Position numbers and translations under genes: made by a program. From Hemibagrus wyckioides (taxonomy: Eukaryota > Chordata > Actinopteri > Siluriformes > Bagridae): DNA of 64,000 nt. The stretch spans positions 22,749,376 to 22,813,375 of the forward strand of contig NC_080717.1 in NCBI RefSeq assembly GCF_019097595.1. The letters run 5' to 3'. Within the stretch, counting starts at the first letter, position 1. Each line of letters starts with the position of its first letter. A model generated the notes under the pieces. It saw only the letters and a list, made by a program, of their open reading frames with translations, did not search any database and was not told the origin of the DNA. Below, one piece after another: positions 41,945 to 50,194 of this stretch.

Positions 41945-43831
41945 GATGACAACAGATATGTGATTAAAGAAAATTCTACTCTGCCTCTGTCTTTATTCAC
42001 ATGCTAAAAATTGGGACGCATAAAGAGAAACATCCTTTACAGATAGCTTAAGGAAATAAAGCTATTTTCCTGTCCATTCGTTTACATTTCGCCGTATTCG
42101 CAGCTGTCCAAATAAGTTCGACGTAATCCTGTGTCATGCCTCCTGTGTTTTTATTGAATCCAGTTTTTATTAAAACGGACAGAACTTCATCAATGGTCAT
42201 GTGAAATTTCTACCATTTCTGAAACCGAAGATTGTCCAAAAATAAATGATTTAACCAATAGTAACTGCATTATAAAAACCAGACAGAAACTGCACAACAT
42301 ATAGCCTGAAGGTTTAACGGAAAGCGTAATTAGCCACATATTTTGCATATGCATATTTTTGAGGGGTAGCCTAGCACTCGGCGTGTTGCCACATGGCATT
42401 TATGTTGGTGTACAAAGCAGGGAAGGTAGTTTGCACAGAATGCAGTCTAATTATACTTGAAAATAAGCACGAGCAGCTTAATATACATCTGCAGGGTTTT
42501 GTATGAATATGCGGGATTGTTATATTCGCATCTATTTATTTATTCTCTTATATAATTGGTTATTGGAGTCACAGCAGACACAGCTAAAGCAGCCAAAACA
42601 CTAAATTAATGAACTGTGGGGAACGTATTTTATTGGGCATGTTTCATTACTTTCAATCAGAGCGTTTTGCATTTCACTCATTTACAGCTCGCGTAAAGTA
42701 AACCGCTGTCACAGATGAGCGGGGAAATTGTCAGTGTGCAATATGTGCTATGGTTCTATGCTAGTTCTCTAAGCCAGTATGCTGATTATTGCTTTGTTTT
42801 TAACTAATCCTGAACACTTTATTTTTACTTGTGCTGTGAATACATAGGTTTAATTCCTTGTAGATAATGTCAAGTACTAACCCAATCAGCCAGTCACAGG
42901 TCAGTGCTTATAGTCATACAGATACAGTGAAATTTTGTTTTATTAGATCCTCATGTTAAATATCAGAATGGGGAATAAATAGGGTCTCAGTGGCTTTGAC
43001 TGTGGCAGAAATGCAGGTCTGAGTATTTCAGAAACTGCTGATTTCCTGGTATTTTTATGCACAATAGTCTCGCGTAGCATAATAGGAAAAATTGAAATTG
43101 CCGTACTAATAACAGAGCTCAGAGGAGAATGACAAGAGTGGCACGAAATGAACAACTCAAAATATCGCTCTTTACAGCCAGGATAAGCAAAAAAAAAAAA
43201 CCCATCTCAGAGTGCACAGGTTTAGGCAAACAGACTTAAAACAGCAGAAAACCACATTACTGAACCAGAATCTGAGTCTATAGTGGACACAAGTTCACCA
43301 AAACGGGAGAGGTGAAGGGTAGAAAAACACTAATAGAATCTAAAGTGTCCAGTTTTAGTGAGTCTGCGTTTCCTGTCCTCAGACATTTGAAGGGAAGGTC
43401 AAGTCCAGATATACTAAATCTAACAACAAACCCACAATCATTAAGCAGTCCATTACTTTCTAATGTTTTAACTGTTAATGACTGTTCAATATAAAAACCT
43501 AATTAGGGGGCAGCTTCAGATAGACAAATGCACTTCTGCTAATAGAGTATAGCTGGTGCTGTTGCATTAATAACCTCTACCAGATAAGAGATTGGGCGCA
43601 GTCAGTGTGAAAGAAGTTTGATCTATAAATTTTTGTTTATAGGAATCTCACAGACGTATCTGGTGTGTTTTAAAGTGCATTCTCCCCTTATAATAACCAT
43701 ACGCATGGCTAATACTCAGAATTGTAGTGTATGTCTTGGATATATATTTTTCACCCAATTTTATAGGTGTATAGGCATGAGAAGACGTTTGTCATGTCAC
43801 GTGCACAAATATAACACAATCTGAACAGAAT

Positions 43832-43862
<31 letters not shown>

Positions 43863-46462
43863 GGAATTTGCGCAGGCACGGTAACAAAAACCACTTTGTA
43901 TAAAGACATAAAGGGAGGTCATATAAAAATAAATTGTAGATGTTTTCGTTGCATAAACATTTTTATCTGGACTTTATGGTCAAAGTTTACAATGAAATTT
44001 AGATGCAAGAAACGTTTAAAGTAACAGTTTAGACACAAAACTGAACCAAGAAAAGCTTACATGACTACGGAACGTTGAAAACCGGACCAAAAAACAGTAT
44101 AAAAATCCATTTTATTTTTTAGTAAAGCACAGCTGATCGGCTAGCAGTCACACGGTCACAGCAATAAAGCCATTTTGAAGATGATCAAATGTCTGTTTAT
44201 CGATTCCGAGCGGCTTATATAACCTACACAGCAACGTATAAGTGTGATTAGGGTTCACGATGCTATTCATGACTCAACTATGATCGGCCTTTATGATTTA
44301 TTCAAACAAACCCCGAACATTCCTGTGATCATGGAAGCATTGATCCCTGGAAGAAAGAGTTGAAACTATAGACAAGGAGAAACCACACAGATGGAGGAGA
44401 AGCCCTCCGGACATTATTGAGTTGTTTCTTTAGTTGCCTTCCACTGAGTGCTTACACAGGTTCAGTCAATAGTAATTGATTTGATTCTCTCATCACTGGT
44501 CCAGCTATTCTCTAATAGTCAGAACAATGCTTCTCATGATTTAATTATTTGTAGCTACTTTTACCGTTCATACAAATTTAAGCTGCCATTTTTCGAGTAA
44601 AGAAATGCAATATTGTCCTTTAAATAAGACTTTCCAGCAATCGTGCTAGATTTCCTGCCTTTCAGGACGCCGTGGGTGCTGTGAATGATGGTGGAGGTAG
44701 GTGTTGTGGAATTTTAAATTGTGTCTGTGAAATCCTGCTGATTTTATTTCGGCTTTAAGACTTGTTCTGTTTTGAATAGGCTGGTAATTGGTGACAGGAA
44801 GGTTATGATAATAACCGTAAGAAGTAAAAAAAAATCAATCTTTACAAATTGTGGTGTGCAGAAAAGCATCTCAGAATGCACAACACGTCAAACATTGAGG
44901 CAGACGGGATACGAGAGTAGACGAGCACCTTAAAATAGATTTAATTTTAACCAGAGTAAATTGTTTTACTTATTGTAAAGCCTGGAATTGGTCTACACTT
45001 ATCAAGCACTTTATTAGGAACACTACACTAATACTGGATAGGGCAATCGCTTGATCTTGAGTTGTTTATGGCTTGGATTCCACATGATGTTGGAAACTGG
45101 TCCATGATCAACATGGTCCATATTCTGGTCCATGTTGATATCACTGCATCACTTCCATGCTGTGAATCTCCTGGTGCATCCTGGAAGGAGCCATAATAAG
45201 ATGGTGAATTGAAGGGATACATGATCACCAATTTAAGCAATGATCGATTGGTATTAACGGTCCAAATTGAGCCAAGAAGCCATTCCACTCACCATTACAC
45301 CACCTTCACCAGCCTGGACTAATGGGTCCAAGGATTCCATGCTGTTGGTACCAAATCCTGACCATGCTGTGATTGTGCCTCAGCAGAAATCAAGATTCAT
45401 CTAACCAGGCTACTTTTTTCCAGTCTTCAACTGTCCAGTTTTGGTGAGTCTATGCCCAGTACAGCCTCAGCCTTCTGTTCTTGGCTGTTGTAGCAAATCC
45501 AGCTCAAGGTTTGACATTCTGAGATGCTTTTCTGCTCACCAGAATTGTACAGAGTGGTTATCTGTAGCCTTTCTGTCGGCTCCAACCAGTCTGGTTATTC
45601 TTCATGGACCTCTCGTTTGTAAGTCTAGAGTAAACTGTTGTGTGAGAAGATCCCAGGAGATGAATTAGGGAAAGATAAGTTAAGTTATAGAAATACTCAA
45701 AACCTGCCTGTCAGGAATCAACAACCATGCAACCATTTTTCCCCCATCCTGATGGTAGATATGAACAATACCCAAAGCTGCTGGCTTGTATCTGCATGAT
45801 TGGGCTTATGTACGTATTTTGAGAAAGATAGAAAGATAGAGGGTGAAGAAAAGACATTGTTACATAACAAACTGCACTTGTATGTCTCCCATGTGTAGAA
45901 GAAAATTAGCGTAATATTTTCTCATAACGCTTCACTCGCAGTTACTGCTTCCTCGGTTTAAAAAATGTTGGAAACCAAGCTCGTATCTGCTACTTCTAAT
46001 GACCCGGCAGGGAAGACGCAGTGTAATATAGCCCACGAGACACGCTGCTACACGCTGCTGCCTCTATCAACCTAAACATTTACAAAGATGTTACTATAAG
46101 CCCTGACACTACACAGGATGAGCTATGGATTTTCTTCCATTTAATTTAATTATTGGAGACCATTTTGCAAGAAGCAGCATATGGCGTTGCGGCACAGGGA
46201 GTCACCTGCACAATAAGCAGTGACTCATCAGTTAGAGAGGCAAGAAGCAAAAAAATGACATTCCGCGTATATAAAGTGAAGCTCAGGGAAAGCCGGACGA
46301 ACCTGGAGCCTGTTGGTGGATGGTTTCGGTGAGGTACTGTAAGTGCAGCAGGAGAAGCAAACCTCCGGCGCTGAACAGCAGCAGGAACATGAAGATGTAA
46401 GGCAGCCTCATGGTGGCCAGGTGGAGACACCTTCTCCCTCGGTCTATCACCTTACAGTCCAT
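15171..46462 (-). CDS. chst8: chst8, GalNAc-4-O-sulfotransferase 1 (complete, 4 coding exons)
   Basis: Join of 46462-46303, 17591-17560, 16350-15907 and 15767-15171 on the minus strand: 160+32+444+597 nt, in frame throughout, 410 residues (mammalian CHST8 is about 424). It is a type II Golgi membrane enzyme of the HNK-1/CHST8-14 sulfotransferase family that transfers sulfate from PAPS to C4 of terminal GalNAc, as on pituitary glycoprotein hormone N-glycans. Visible features are a membrane anchor at about residues 20-41, a basic low-complexity stem, the 5'-phosphosulfate site [11 protein letters not shown] (183-193), the 3'-phosphate site [16 protein letters not shown] (243-258) and the C-terminal signature [15 protein letters not shown]-glycan sequons are at N73, N123, N280, N353 and N401. 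The neighbour kctd15 is the conserved syntenic partner and separates chst8 from its paralogue chst9. Confidence in identity is high; the first coding exon and the start are slightly less sure. Confidence 0.93.
15768..15906 (-). other. chst8: chst8 intron 3, 139 bp, with duplicated ends
   Basis: Phase-0 GT-AG intron. The donor is the weak GAACAG|GTGCAT and the acceptor is TTTACAG|GTGCAT. ACAGGTGCATTATG occurs at both ends (15911-15898 and 15771-15758). Beyond that the similarity decays (21 of 24 bases), so the first intron bases would translate VHYGNNL against exon 4's VHYANHL. A T-run (about 16 A on plus, 15821-15837) lies inside. If the intron is retained, an in-frame TAG follows 10 intron codons and removes the 3'-PAPS site. 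Confidence 0.9.
15907..16350 (-). CDS. chst8: chst8 coding exon 3 (stem and 5'-PAPS site)
   Basis: Acceptor TTCTTTGCAG| at 16351 and donor CAG|GTGCAT at 15907/15906; exactly 148 codons, phase 0 at both ends. It starts [10 protein letters not shown], continues with a Lys/Arg/Gln/Asn-rich stem, then [19 protein letters not shown] and [18 protein letters not shown]. These are the conserved blocks that open the sulfotransferase fold of CHST8/CHST9. Confidence 0.96.
16351..17559 (-). other. chst8: chst8 intron 2
   Basis: A 1209-bp phase-0 intron between CCG|GTGAGT (17560/17559) and TTGCAG| (16351). AT-rich, without repeats I recognise and without a supported frame. Confidence 0.8.
17560..17591 (-). 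CDS. chst8: chst8 coding exon 2, 32-nt microexon
   Basis: Minus strand: CTCGTGTAG| at 17595-17592, then 32 nt, then |GTGAGT. It enters in phase 1 (completing Gly GGT with the last base of the anchor exon) and leaves in phase 0, reading [11 protein letters not shown] across the junction. The segment corresponds to the PG-IKF-RP-QP stretch after the membrane anchor in mammalian CHST8. Perfect agreement of both phases with its neighbours, and strong splice sites, support this very short exon. Confidence 0.85.
17696..18720. other. intronic unique sequence
   Basis: Starts with a CT run (17696-17713) and an A-run (17993-18008). 18150-18340 and 18400-18520 are non-repetitive. No coding signal. Confidence 0.4.
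18725..19585 (+). mobile_element. Tc1-like transposon relic, interrupted
   Basis: Two parts of one Tc1-like family. 18725-18865 has 'gccagatgggcagg-ttgagtatttc', then 'acagtctttagggtttac-cggaatggtg' and 'cagttctgtgag'. 19365-19580 has 'tataactatggtgagcagaaaagcatctcagaatg', then 'ggcagacgagctacaacagcagaa', 'gaatctgaggctacagtgggcaca' and 'accgaaactggacaattcaag'; all shortened. They are separated by a second Tc1-like element. The transposase frame is destroyed by stops and indels. A molecular relic with no intact ends. Confidence 0.7.
18926..19275 (+). mobile_element. second Tc1-like relic, nested, with internal inversion
   Basis: Left end TACACTATACTGGCAAAAGT follows a TA and matches a Tc1 terminal repeat. 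It then jumps to the DDE half of a transposase ('cttggccccttagttccagt', 'ccaagacattttggacaat', 'ccaacatgactgcacaccag', 'gaactcgactggcctgca'). After 'ggcctgca' (about 19190) the following part is present in reverse complement (19194-19255, 'tccgctctaattcatcccaa' onwards). No right terminal repeat is found. Defective. Confidence 0.75.
19600..21640. other. intronic sequence without recognised features
   Basis: Moderately AT-rich unique DNA. The frames here are short and unsupported. 20690-21160 is more balanced in composition but contains no motif I can name. Confidence 0.4.
21646..21878 (+). mobile_element. tRNA-derived SINE, near full length
   Basis: A tRNA-like head with an A box (GGTAGCGCAAGTGGTTAAGG) and a B box (GGTTCAAGC) is followed by the body 'gggcccctgagtaaggccct' and 'ctgctccaggagtactgcat'. 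It ends in 'aaaggcttcttcttct', the simple 3' tail. Two further 5'-truncated or related copies lie at 31715-31880 and 50513-50720. The structure matches teleost tRNA SINEs common in catfishes. Confidence 0.8.
22690..23346. repeat. (CTAT)n array with repeated 60-bp spacer, five tracts
   Basis: Starts as a retroposon 3' tail ('cccttttgggttgaataaag' then (TATC)n). It then expands to five long CTAT tracts separated by four near-identical copies of a spacer beginning 'ctacacacagttttgttgta' and containing 'gagcaatgacaatatagttt' (about 22809, 22946, 23081 and 23205). The only common spacer variant is T/C after 'ttgta'. Confidence 0.95.
23347..26360. other. intronic sequence without clear features
   Basis: Unique, repeat-poor DNA. 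25660-26095 has a plus frame and a minus frame with vaguely retroelement-like wording but no motif I would defend. 24760-24960 is relatively GC-rich and unbroken. No gene is called. Confidence 0.35.
26361..26511. mobile_element. MITE, 151 bp, copy 1
   Basis: Imperfect terminal inverted repeats of about 20 bp: GTCTTATCCAGAAAGGGCCA on the left, and CGACCCTTTACGGATAAGAC on the right. The interior has 'atttcattccaaccaagcag', 'agccacacctgagt' and 'aacacctgcatccacac', which also pair as an inverted structure. A related copy is at 28475-28639. Non-coding, hairpin-forming DNA element; superfamily not determined. Confidence 0.65.
26512..27459. other. intronic sequence, no features seen
   Basis: Unique DNA between a MITE and a Tc1 element; nothing coding or repetitive recognised. 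Confidence 0.4.
27462..28017 (+). mobile_element. non-autonomous Tc1/mariner element with both TIRs, 556 bp
   Basis: Terminal inverted repeats of about 28 bp, CACTACCAGTCAAAAGTTTG on the left and CAAACTTTTGACTGGTAGTG on the right, flanked on each side by the TA target duplication (27460-27461 and 28018-28019). The interior has remnants of a Tc1-type transposase amino-terminal half: frame words [20 protein letters not shown] and STVQRTL correspond to the DNA-binding domain region. The catalytic half is deleted, so it cannot encode transposase. Confidence 0.9.
28475..28639. mobile_element. MITE, 165 bp, copy 2
   Basis: Left end CTTATCTGCAATGGGTTGG... pairs with right end ...TTGGCCCTTTATGGGTAAG. 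Inside, 'tgctgcaggttttcattcca' on the left pairs with 'tggaatgaaaacctgcagcc' on the right almost perfectly. Same family as 26361-26511. Confidence 0.65.
28640..31710. other. intronic sequence
   Basis: One (GT)n array at 29233-29254. Otherwise unique DNA without a supported gene; the short frames at 30071-30649 overlap one another on both strands and are not defended. Confidence 0.4.
31715..31880 (+). mobile_element. tRNA-derived SINE, 5' truncated
   Basis: Body and tail of the SINE seen at 21646: 'gggcccctgagcaaggccct', 'ctctctgctccagaggtgct', then 'aaagaattccacggtgctgt' and a terminal 'aaaggcttcttcttctt'. The tRNA-like head is lost. Confidence 0.75.
31932..31964. repeat. (TTTA)n microsatellite
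   Basis: Eight TTTA units. Confidence 0.95.
31965..33139. other. intronic sequence, no features seen
   Basis: Unique DNA with no reading frame or repeat that I can support. Confidence 0.4.
33140..33478 (+). mobile_element. non-LTR retrotransposon 3' fragment
   Basis: The start translates (33173-33262) to an [24 protein letters not shown] stretch followed by NLCRELTP and a stop. This is the typical carboxy end of a teleost LINE ORF2 (…SxxxFKxxLKTxLF). It is followed by an A-rich interval (33285-33311), a 3' UTR and the tail 'gttgctttggataaaagtgt'. 5' truncated and defective. Confidence 0.6.
34553..34607. repeat. (TA)n microsatellite
   Basis: About 27 TA units in the large chst8 intron. Confidence 0.97.
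34715..35012. repeat. degenerate short-period tandem repeat (GATTGAATCAG-like)
   Basis: About 300 bp made of diverged 10-18-base units, such as 'agggttgaataaggattgaatca', 'aagatttgaatcaagg' and 'aatcaggattgaatct', each carrying a GAAT or GATTGAATC core. The units are too diverged for a fixed period. Confidence 0.7.
35013..37940. other. intronic sequence with possible regulatory blocks
   Basis: Mostly unique. 35930-36060 (ATTAATTATTTAATTAGGAC and following) and 36200-36330 have a constrained look. An A-run is at 37074-37089. Overlapping frames at 36432-36689 on both strands have no recognisable domain. Confidence 0.35.
37945..38254 (+). mobile_element. retroposon 3' end (probable LINE tail)
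   Basis: Internally repetitive TATACTG/CATAGCAC sequence ends in 'cttctggttagatgccttgt' and 'aatgacaataaagttgaatc', leading directly into a (TAATC)n tail. This end is common on teleost non-LTR elements. No coding part remains. Confidence 0.5.
38255..38331. repeat. (AATCT)n microsatellite, tail of a retroposon
   Basis: About 15 AATCT units directly continuing the preceding retroposon end. Confidence 0.95.
38602..38920 (+). repeat. dispersed teleost repeat, long copy
   Basis: Starts at a (CCAT)n run and reads 'ttattcctaattagggtcat', 'caccctggacaggtcaccag', 'gggcaatttagaat', 'ggactgtgggaggaaaccgg', 'ggggagaacatccacacaga' and 'aaccactaagccaccgtgct'. The best-preserved copy of this family in the window. 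Confidence 0.75.
38921..40074. other. intronic sequence, no features seen
   Basis: Unique DNA. The frame at 39724-39984 shows no family resemblance. Confidence 0.4.
40075..40320 (-). mobile_element. Tc1-like transposase relic
   Basis: Contains 'ttcatcccaaaggtgttcaa', 'tggggttgaggtcagggctc', 'ttatgctggaacaggtttgg' and 'cttagttccagtgaagg', pieces of the DDE half of the same Tc1 family as 18926-19275. Here the first part reads on the minus strand and the last part on the plus strand, another internally inverted derivative. Confidence 0.65.
40595..40875 (-). repeat. dispersed teleost repeat copy, with (GT)n
   Basis: Inverted copy: 'ctccacctcccaaaaacacg', a GT array at 40750-40781, then 'atggtgcccattcaggatgt' and 'gaccctgaccaggataaaga'. 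Confidence 0.6.
41090..41770. promoter_or_regulatory. candidate conserved non-coding element cluster
   Basis: Nearly 700 bp of repeat-free sequence with many homeodomain-type cores (GTTAATTACT at about 41215, AATTAATTAA at 41449-41458, CCTAATTGAC at about 41540, GCTAATTAAC at about 41682). One microsatellite-like interruption lies at 41374-41388. It sits in the middle of the long chst8 intron. Could be an enhancer for either neighbour; conservation not testable here. Confidence 0.35.
41850..41944. repeat. (CTAT)n microsatellite
   Basis: A single uninterrupted array of about 23 units; the LSIYLSIY peptides are repeat artefacts. Confidence 0.97.
42520..42730. promoter_or_regulatory. candidate conserved non-coding element
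   Basis: Unique block with an ATTGGTTATTGG pair (42556-42567), CTAAATTAATGAAC, and a 'ttgcatttcactcatttaca' stretch. Proposed on texture only. Confidence 0.25.
42980..43345 (+). mobile_element. Tc1-like transposon relic
   Basis: Runs through 'agtggctttgactgtggcag', 'gagtatttcagaaactgctg', 'cacaatagtctcgcgtagca', an A-run, 'catctcagagtgcacagg', 'gaatctgagtctatagtgga' and 'gttcaccaaaacgggagag'. This is the same order as the family split at 18725-19585. Highly degraded, no open transposase. Confidence 0.65.
43346..44840. other. intronic sequence
   Basis: Contains a (CA)n array at 43832-43858. The rest is unique, AT-rich, and without supported features. Confidence 0.4.
44841..44925 (+). mobile_element. 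Tc1-like fragment
   Basis: A short piece, 'gtgtgcagaaaagcatctca', 'gaatgcacaacacgtcaaac' and 'gaggcagacgggata', of the family at 42980-43345. It lies next to an inverted, longer copy. Confidence 0.65.
44996..45575 (-). mobile_element. Tc1-like transposon 3' part
   Basis: The terminal sequence ACTTATCAAGCACTTTATTAGG follows a TA. On the minus strand the element runs from 'agaaaagcatctcagaatgt' through 'ttctgctgaggcacaatcac' and 'tggtgaaggtggtgtaatgg' to 'ttcctaataaagtgcttgat'. The DDE-half transposase reading is broken by stops and deletions. Confidence 0.75.
45576..46302. other. intronic sequence before the chst8 anchor exon
   Basis: A small fragment resembling the start of the Tc1-like family lies around 45725-45815. 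Otherwise unique. Confidence 0.35.
46303..46462 (-). CDS. chst8: chst8 coding exon 1 (start and membrane anchor)
   Basis: The ATG at 46462-46460 is the first in frame; a TAG lies two codons upstream. A second in-frame ATG at 46411-46409 has a textbook Kozak context (GCCACCATGA) and begins [17 protein letters not shown], the equivalent of the MRL start of the mammalian anchor. A short basic cytosolic tail, a 20-odd residue hydrophobic anchor and HQQAPG follow, ending in phase 1 at CCAG|GTTCGT. Use of the first ATG gives 410 residues and of the second 393. Acceptor TTTTTGTAG| at 46497-46494 defines the exon start at 46493, so 31 nt of 5' UTR lie in this exon. Confidence 0.85.
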
Positions 46463-46493
46463 GGCCTAGCGAGTATGGCCCTAAGCCTGGAGC
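46463..46493 (-). other. chst8: chst8 5' UTR part of the anchor exon
   Basis: 31 nt between the TTTTTGTAG acceptor and the first ATG. If spliced to the exon ending at 63460, it continues an 18-codon upstream frame that overlaps the first main ATG. Confidence 0.6.
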
Positions 46494-46724
46494 CTACAAA
46501 AACACAAACACACATAATACTTTTCTTCAAACCTTTGCAATCCAGAAACTGACCGAAGAGGTCACAGTGATGTGAGGTCACATGGATGTAATGGATTAAC
46601 ATTTACCACTAACTCTCAGGAGATGTAAATAAGTACAAGCTAGCATAAATCATCTCCATGACAATTCAAGGGAATACAAAACAATGTGTTCTCAAAATAT
46701 TGACAAATTTCTTCTCATATTTTG

Positions 46725-46855
46725 CCCCTAAGTGTGTACGTGTGCCCCGTGATGGGTTGGCACTCCATCCAGGGTGTATCCTGCCTTGATGCTGAGATAG
46801 GCACAGGCTCCCCGTGACCAGAGGATAGATCGGATAAGCGGTACAGACAATGAAA
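46725..46855 (-). repeat. dispersed teleost repeat fragment
   Basis: 'gtgccccgtgatgggttggc', 'actccatccagggtgtatcc', 'ggataagcggtacagacaat': the terminal piece of the family seen at 6735. Confidence 0.7.
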
Positions 46856-47640
46856 TGAAATTTTTGTCCCTAAAATGATCAGCAACCAACATGATAAACA
46901 AGCTAAATGTCATCCTGTTCCTTATGGACTTTATAGTTGAGCATTTGGCAGTGAAATATATCCACATACTGCTGATGTAACTGGACACTAATACATTATT
47001 TCAAACACATATTGTGAATACAAATACAAATACGGATAGGTGCTTGTAGTATTTGTTTTTTAGATGTCAGAAAGTTTCATCTGGTTGAGATTAGAGGTGT
47101 GTATAAGCACTGCAATCCCACAGGACACAACAGAAAGATTTTTTTTACTTTCCTGCTTTCAAACTTCATACTCATTTTCACACTAAAGGCAGCATTCATT
47201 TACAAATACGAGGCACACTTTTTTATATCACTAATGGCTCGCTCTAGTAGCCCAACCCAAACACTGCCGAGCTTCAAAATAAAACTATAATTCTATCATA
47301 TTTCGTACAAACTAGGCTGAAATTCACAAGAGAAATATATAGAGCTGCCATTCCATTACTCATGTAAGTCCAGGCTCTGTTCAGGTCAGCATATCTCTCC
47401 TGGGGCTCCAAAAAAATACTCGTTTAATAACTTTACAAAAGAATTAAATTTCTTCATGTTCTTATTCATTATGTTTCATTTTGATTGCATGTGATTTTCA
47501 TATTTTTATGGTCATTAGAACAAAATCCAGCATAAAGGACCCTGTGGCAGGTGGAGGCATGGTTTTAGTCTCACAGGGTTGAGACTGCAGCAGGAATATG
47601 GGGGAGAGTGAGCAAATTAATGTGGCACACCTGTCTCTCA
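46856..47640. other. intronic sequence, no features seen
   Basis: AT-rich unique DNA; nothing supported. Confidence 0.4.
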
Positions 47641-47659
47641 TTTGTAAATGCATATTTAA

Positions 47660-47820
47660 CATGCGTCTCTCTCGCTCTCTCTCTCTTTCTCTTTCTCTCT
47701 TTCTCTCACTCACTCACTCACTCACTCACTCACTCATATGCATTCACTAAGCAGGGCTGTGGTGTGTGTGACAGCAGAGCTGAACTGAATCGTACTGAAC
47801 CACTGGAAAACAGCTAATTT

Positions 47821-47870
<50 letters not shown>

Positions 47871-47933
47871 TGGAGCTGAAATGAACTGAACCGAACTGAG
47901 CCACCTGAAAGCTGCAAATTTTCTGTGTGCATA

Positions 47934-47991
<58 letters not shown>

Positions 47992-48210
47992 GCTGAAATG
48001 AACTGAACCGAACCGAGCCACTTGAAAGCTGCAAATTTTCTGTGTGTGCGTGTGTCATGTGTGTGTGCGTGTGTCATGTGTGTGTGTGTGTGAGAGTGAG
48101 TGAGTGAGTAAGTGAGTGTGTGAGTGAGTGAGTGAGTGTGTGTGTGTGTGTGCGCCTATGAAGCTGAAATGAACCGAACCCTAGCCACTGGAAATTTGCT
48201 GAAGTTCTGT
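47660..48210. repeat. compound microsatellite with repeated 60-bp core
   Basis: CT and ACTC arrays (47667-47740) are followed by four diverged copies of a core reading 'gagctgaaatgaactgaacc', 'gagccacttgaaagctgcaa', 'attttctgtgtg' (about 47776, 47872, 47990 and 48158). They are separated by (GT)n(GA)n tracts. The last part is (GT)n with GAGT units. Confidence 0.9.
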
Positions 48211-48384
48211 TTGATTTCTTCAGGTTTTTTTCTCCTGGTGCAGGGACACAGACAGTCATCAGTCATCTCACCCTGAGTCCATTGTGTCCTTGAGTGGTGT
48301 TGTGTCACAGAACTTCTTTTGACAAGCAGTAGCAGTGTGCAGTGGTGTCGAGTGACATTTCTGATCGACTTTTCTTATCTTTCT

Positions 48385-48575
48385 GGAATGTAACAAACCC
48401 ATGAACAAGCCACAAGCCAGCTCTCCTCTATCAGAGTACAGCTACCAATCAGGGAGGATGAAGACTAACGCGTGCCTCCTCTGAGGCACATGAAGCATCT
48501 TTTTGTCGTAATGCTATTCTACTATCCACATACATGAGCCTACAAACAGGAAGTGTCACTGTGATTGACAGGAGA
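48385..48575 (+). repeat. dispersed repeat family B, copy 1
   Basis: Shares with 54490-54690 the order 'ccagctctcctcta', 'gggaggatgaagactaacgc', 'gcctcctctgaggcacatga' and 'cacatgagcc' types of sequence. Origin unknown, probably retroposed. Confidence 0.5.
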
Positions 48576-49145
48576 GAACGAGTGATACCATCCCTTCCAC
48601 TGTGAGAGAGCTGTGGCATCTTCTGGTTTTGAACTTTTGACGGTTTCTGTTCAGCCAGTCGGAAGCCCCAGACGGCTGTTGTTGGCGACTATAAACAAAA
48701 GTTCCTTGATTTGGAAAGACATCATTGTTTTGAACGATCGTTCCCAAGCTCCCTCGGTCACATAAGAAATCTATCCTGCAGTCTGGAGAACAATTACACT
48801 CTAAAGTGAAGACGATGACGAACTGTATGGGAGTTGGATAAAATTATGTTCTGCAACTTACGATTTGTTGTTATCATTTGTGAATAAACTTAAAAAAAAA
48901 ACTGACTTCTTATTCCTCTTCCCAGCAAGCCTGTTTATTTCAGTGAGTCTAGAGGTAGGTTCAGGGTAGGAACCTACATTCTAGATCAATAGAGATATTG
49001 ACAGAAATATTTTGAGCATTAAATGTATACAGAAAACAGCCCTTACAATCCTACAAATCATATTCACAATAATTCAGTAATGAGTGCTGATTTCTTAAGA
49101 TCACAAAACAATGCCTTTCAAAATACTACAAAAATTGATTATGCA
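48576..49145. other. intronic sequence, no features seen
   Basis: Unique sequence with an A-run at 48891-48901. Confidence 0.4.
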
Positions 49146-49146
49146 C

Positions 49147-49302
49147 TGTGTGTGTGTGTGTGTGTGTGTGTGGAGTTAGCATGTTCTCCATGTGCTTCAT
49201 GGATTTCCTTTGAGATCTCCGGATTCCTCACCAGGCCAAGGACAAGCGTTGTAGGGTGACTGGCATCTCTAAATGTTTCTGTAGTGTGCGTGTGTGTGTG
49301 CG

Positions 49303-49340
<38 letters not shown>
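49147..49340. repeat. two (GT)n arrays and (GA)n
   Basis: GT at 49147-49172; GT then GA at 49285-49338. An inverted scrap of the dispersed teleost repeat ('gggttggcaccctgtgtata', 'ggataagtggtacagaaaat') follows at 49348-49400. Confidence 0.9.
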
Positions 49341-49345
<5 letters not shown>

Positions 49346-49404
49346 CATGGGTTGGCACCCTGTGTATAGGATAAGTGGTACAGAAAATTGATGGAGGGAT
49401 GGAT

Positions 49405-50185
49405 GAGTTTTATTGCAAATCCTTTTATCCAAAGTAACTTACCATTGAGCTGCACAGATAGATGCTAAGAGCCCAACAGTGACAGTTTGGTGATACCAGT
49501 AACAGCTCGAGCTCTAAACAGTTCAGCAGCTCTAAACAGCTCGAACCTCTGAGCCACAGCTGTTTTGATTTTTCTCCTGTACAAGGCTTTTCAAACCAGT
49601 CCTTTAAACAGTCCCTTTCCTGTACTTATTGTGTCATTTGAAGCCAAGTTAATTACACAAGCAGCTCAGGTGTAATAGGTGCAATTATTCAGAATGTGTT
49701 GCAGTTGTTTCGTTTCCCAGGTTTGGCATTTACTTTACAATGAGGGTGTTTTTTTTTTGATGGATAACAGGGTTGCAAATTTGTACACTTTCAACAGGCG
49801 TGCTAGAAATAGTAAAGACGAGGGCATCTTCACCAACTGCTGTCTTTGTGACAATCGAAGATCTTAGTTGTTCTTTTCGAGGTGAGTTCGGATGTTTATA
49901 TATCGCGACGGTGTCAGATTTGAGGAATTCATTTCCAAGTCACAGCGGGTGTTATCCTTTTCATATGTTGCTTCGTTGCTTTATCCGTTTCATATGGCGT
50001 TTCAGAAGGTTTACACACAGGATTTTCTGTCATAATATAGGGAAGCTATAAATGCTTTTTACTTGGTAACCCTGTGTCATAATGTGTTATGAATGTCTTA
50101 CGTTGTCATCACAGGTCATGGGAGTATGTCAAATATGATGCTAGTTTTTACTAAGAATGCTCTGTTTTATGACAGATATTATGAG
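49405..50185. other. intronic sequence
   Basis: Contains SINE-like wording around 49440-49560, heavily degraded, then unique DNA. No gene. Confidence 0.35.
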
Positions 50186-50194
50186 ATGTTGTTC

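Larger units (their letters stand above)
17592..46302 (-). other. chst8: chst8 intron 1 of the coding region, 28.7 kb
   Basis: Phase-1 intron from CCAG|GTTCGT (46303/46302) to TGTAG| (17592). It contains the bulk of the window's transposon relics and microsatellites, described separately, plus several regulatory-looking unique blocks. No other gene is recognisable on either strand. Confidence 0.8.

Noticed and set aside
47734..48259. Several frames rich in Ser-Leu and Thr-His
   Set aside because: They are translations of CT/GT arrays.
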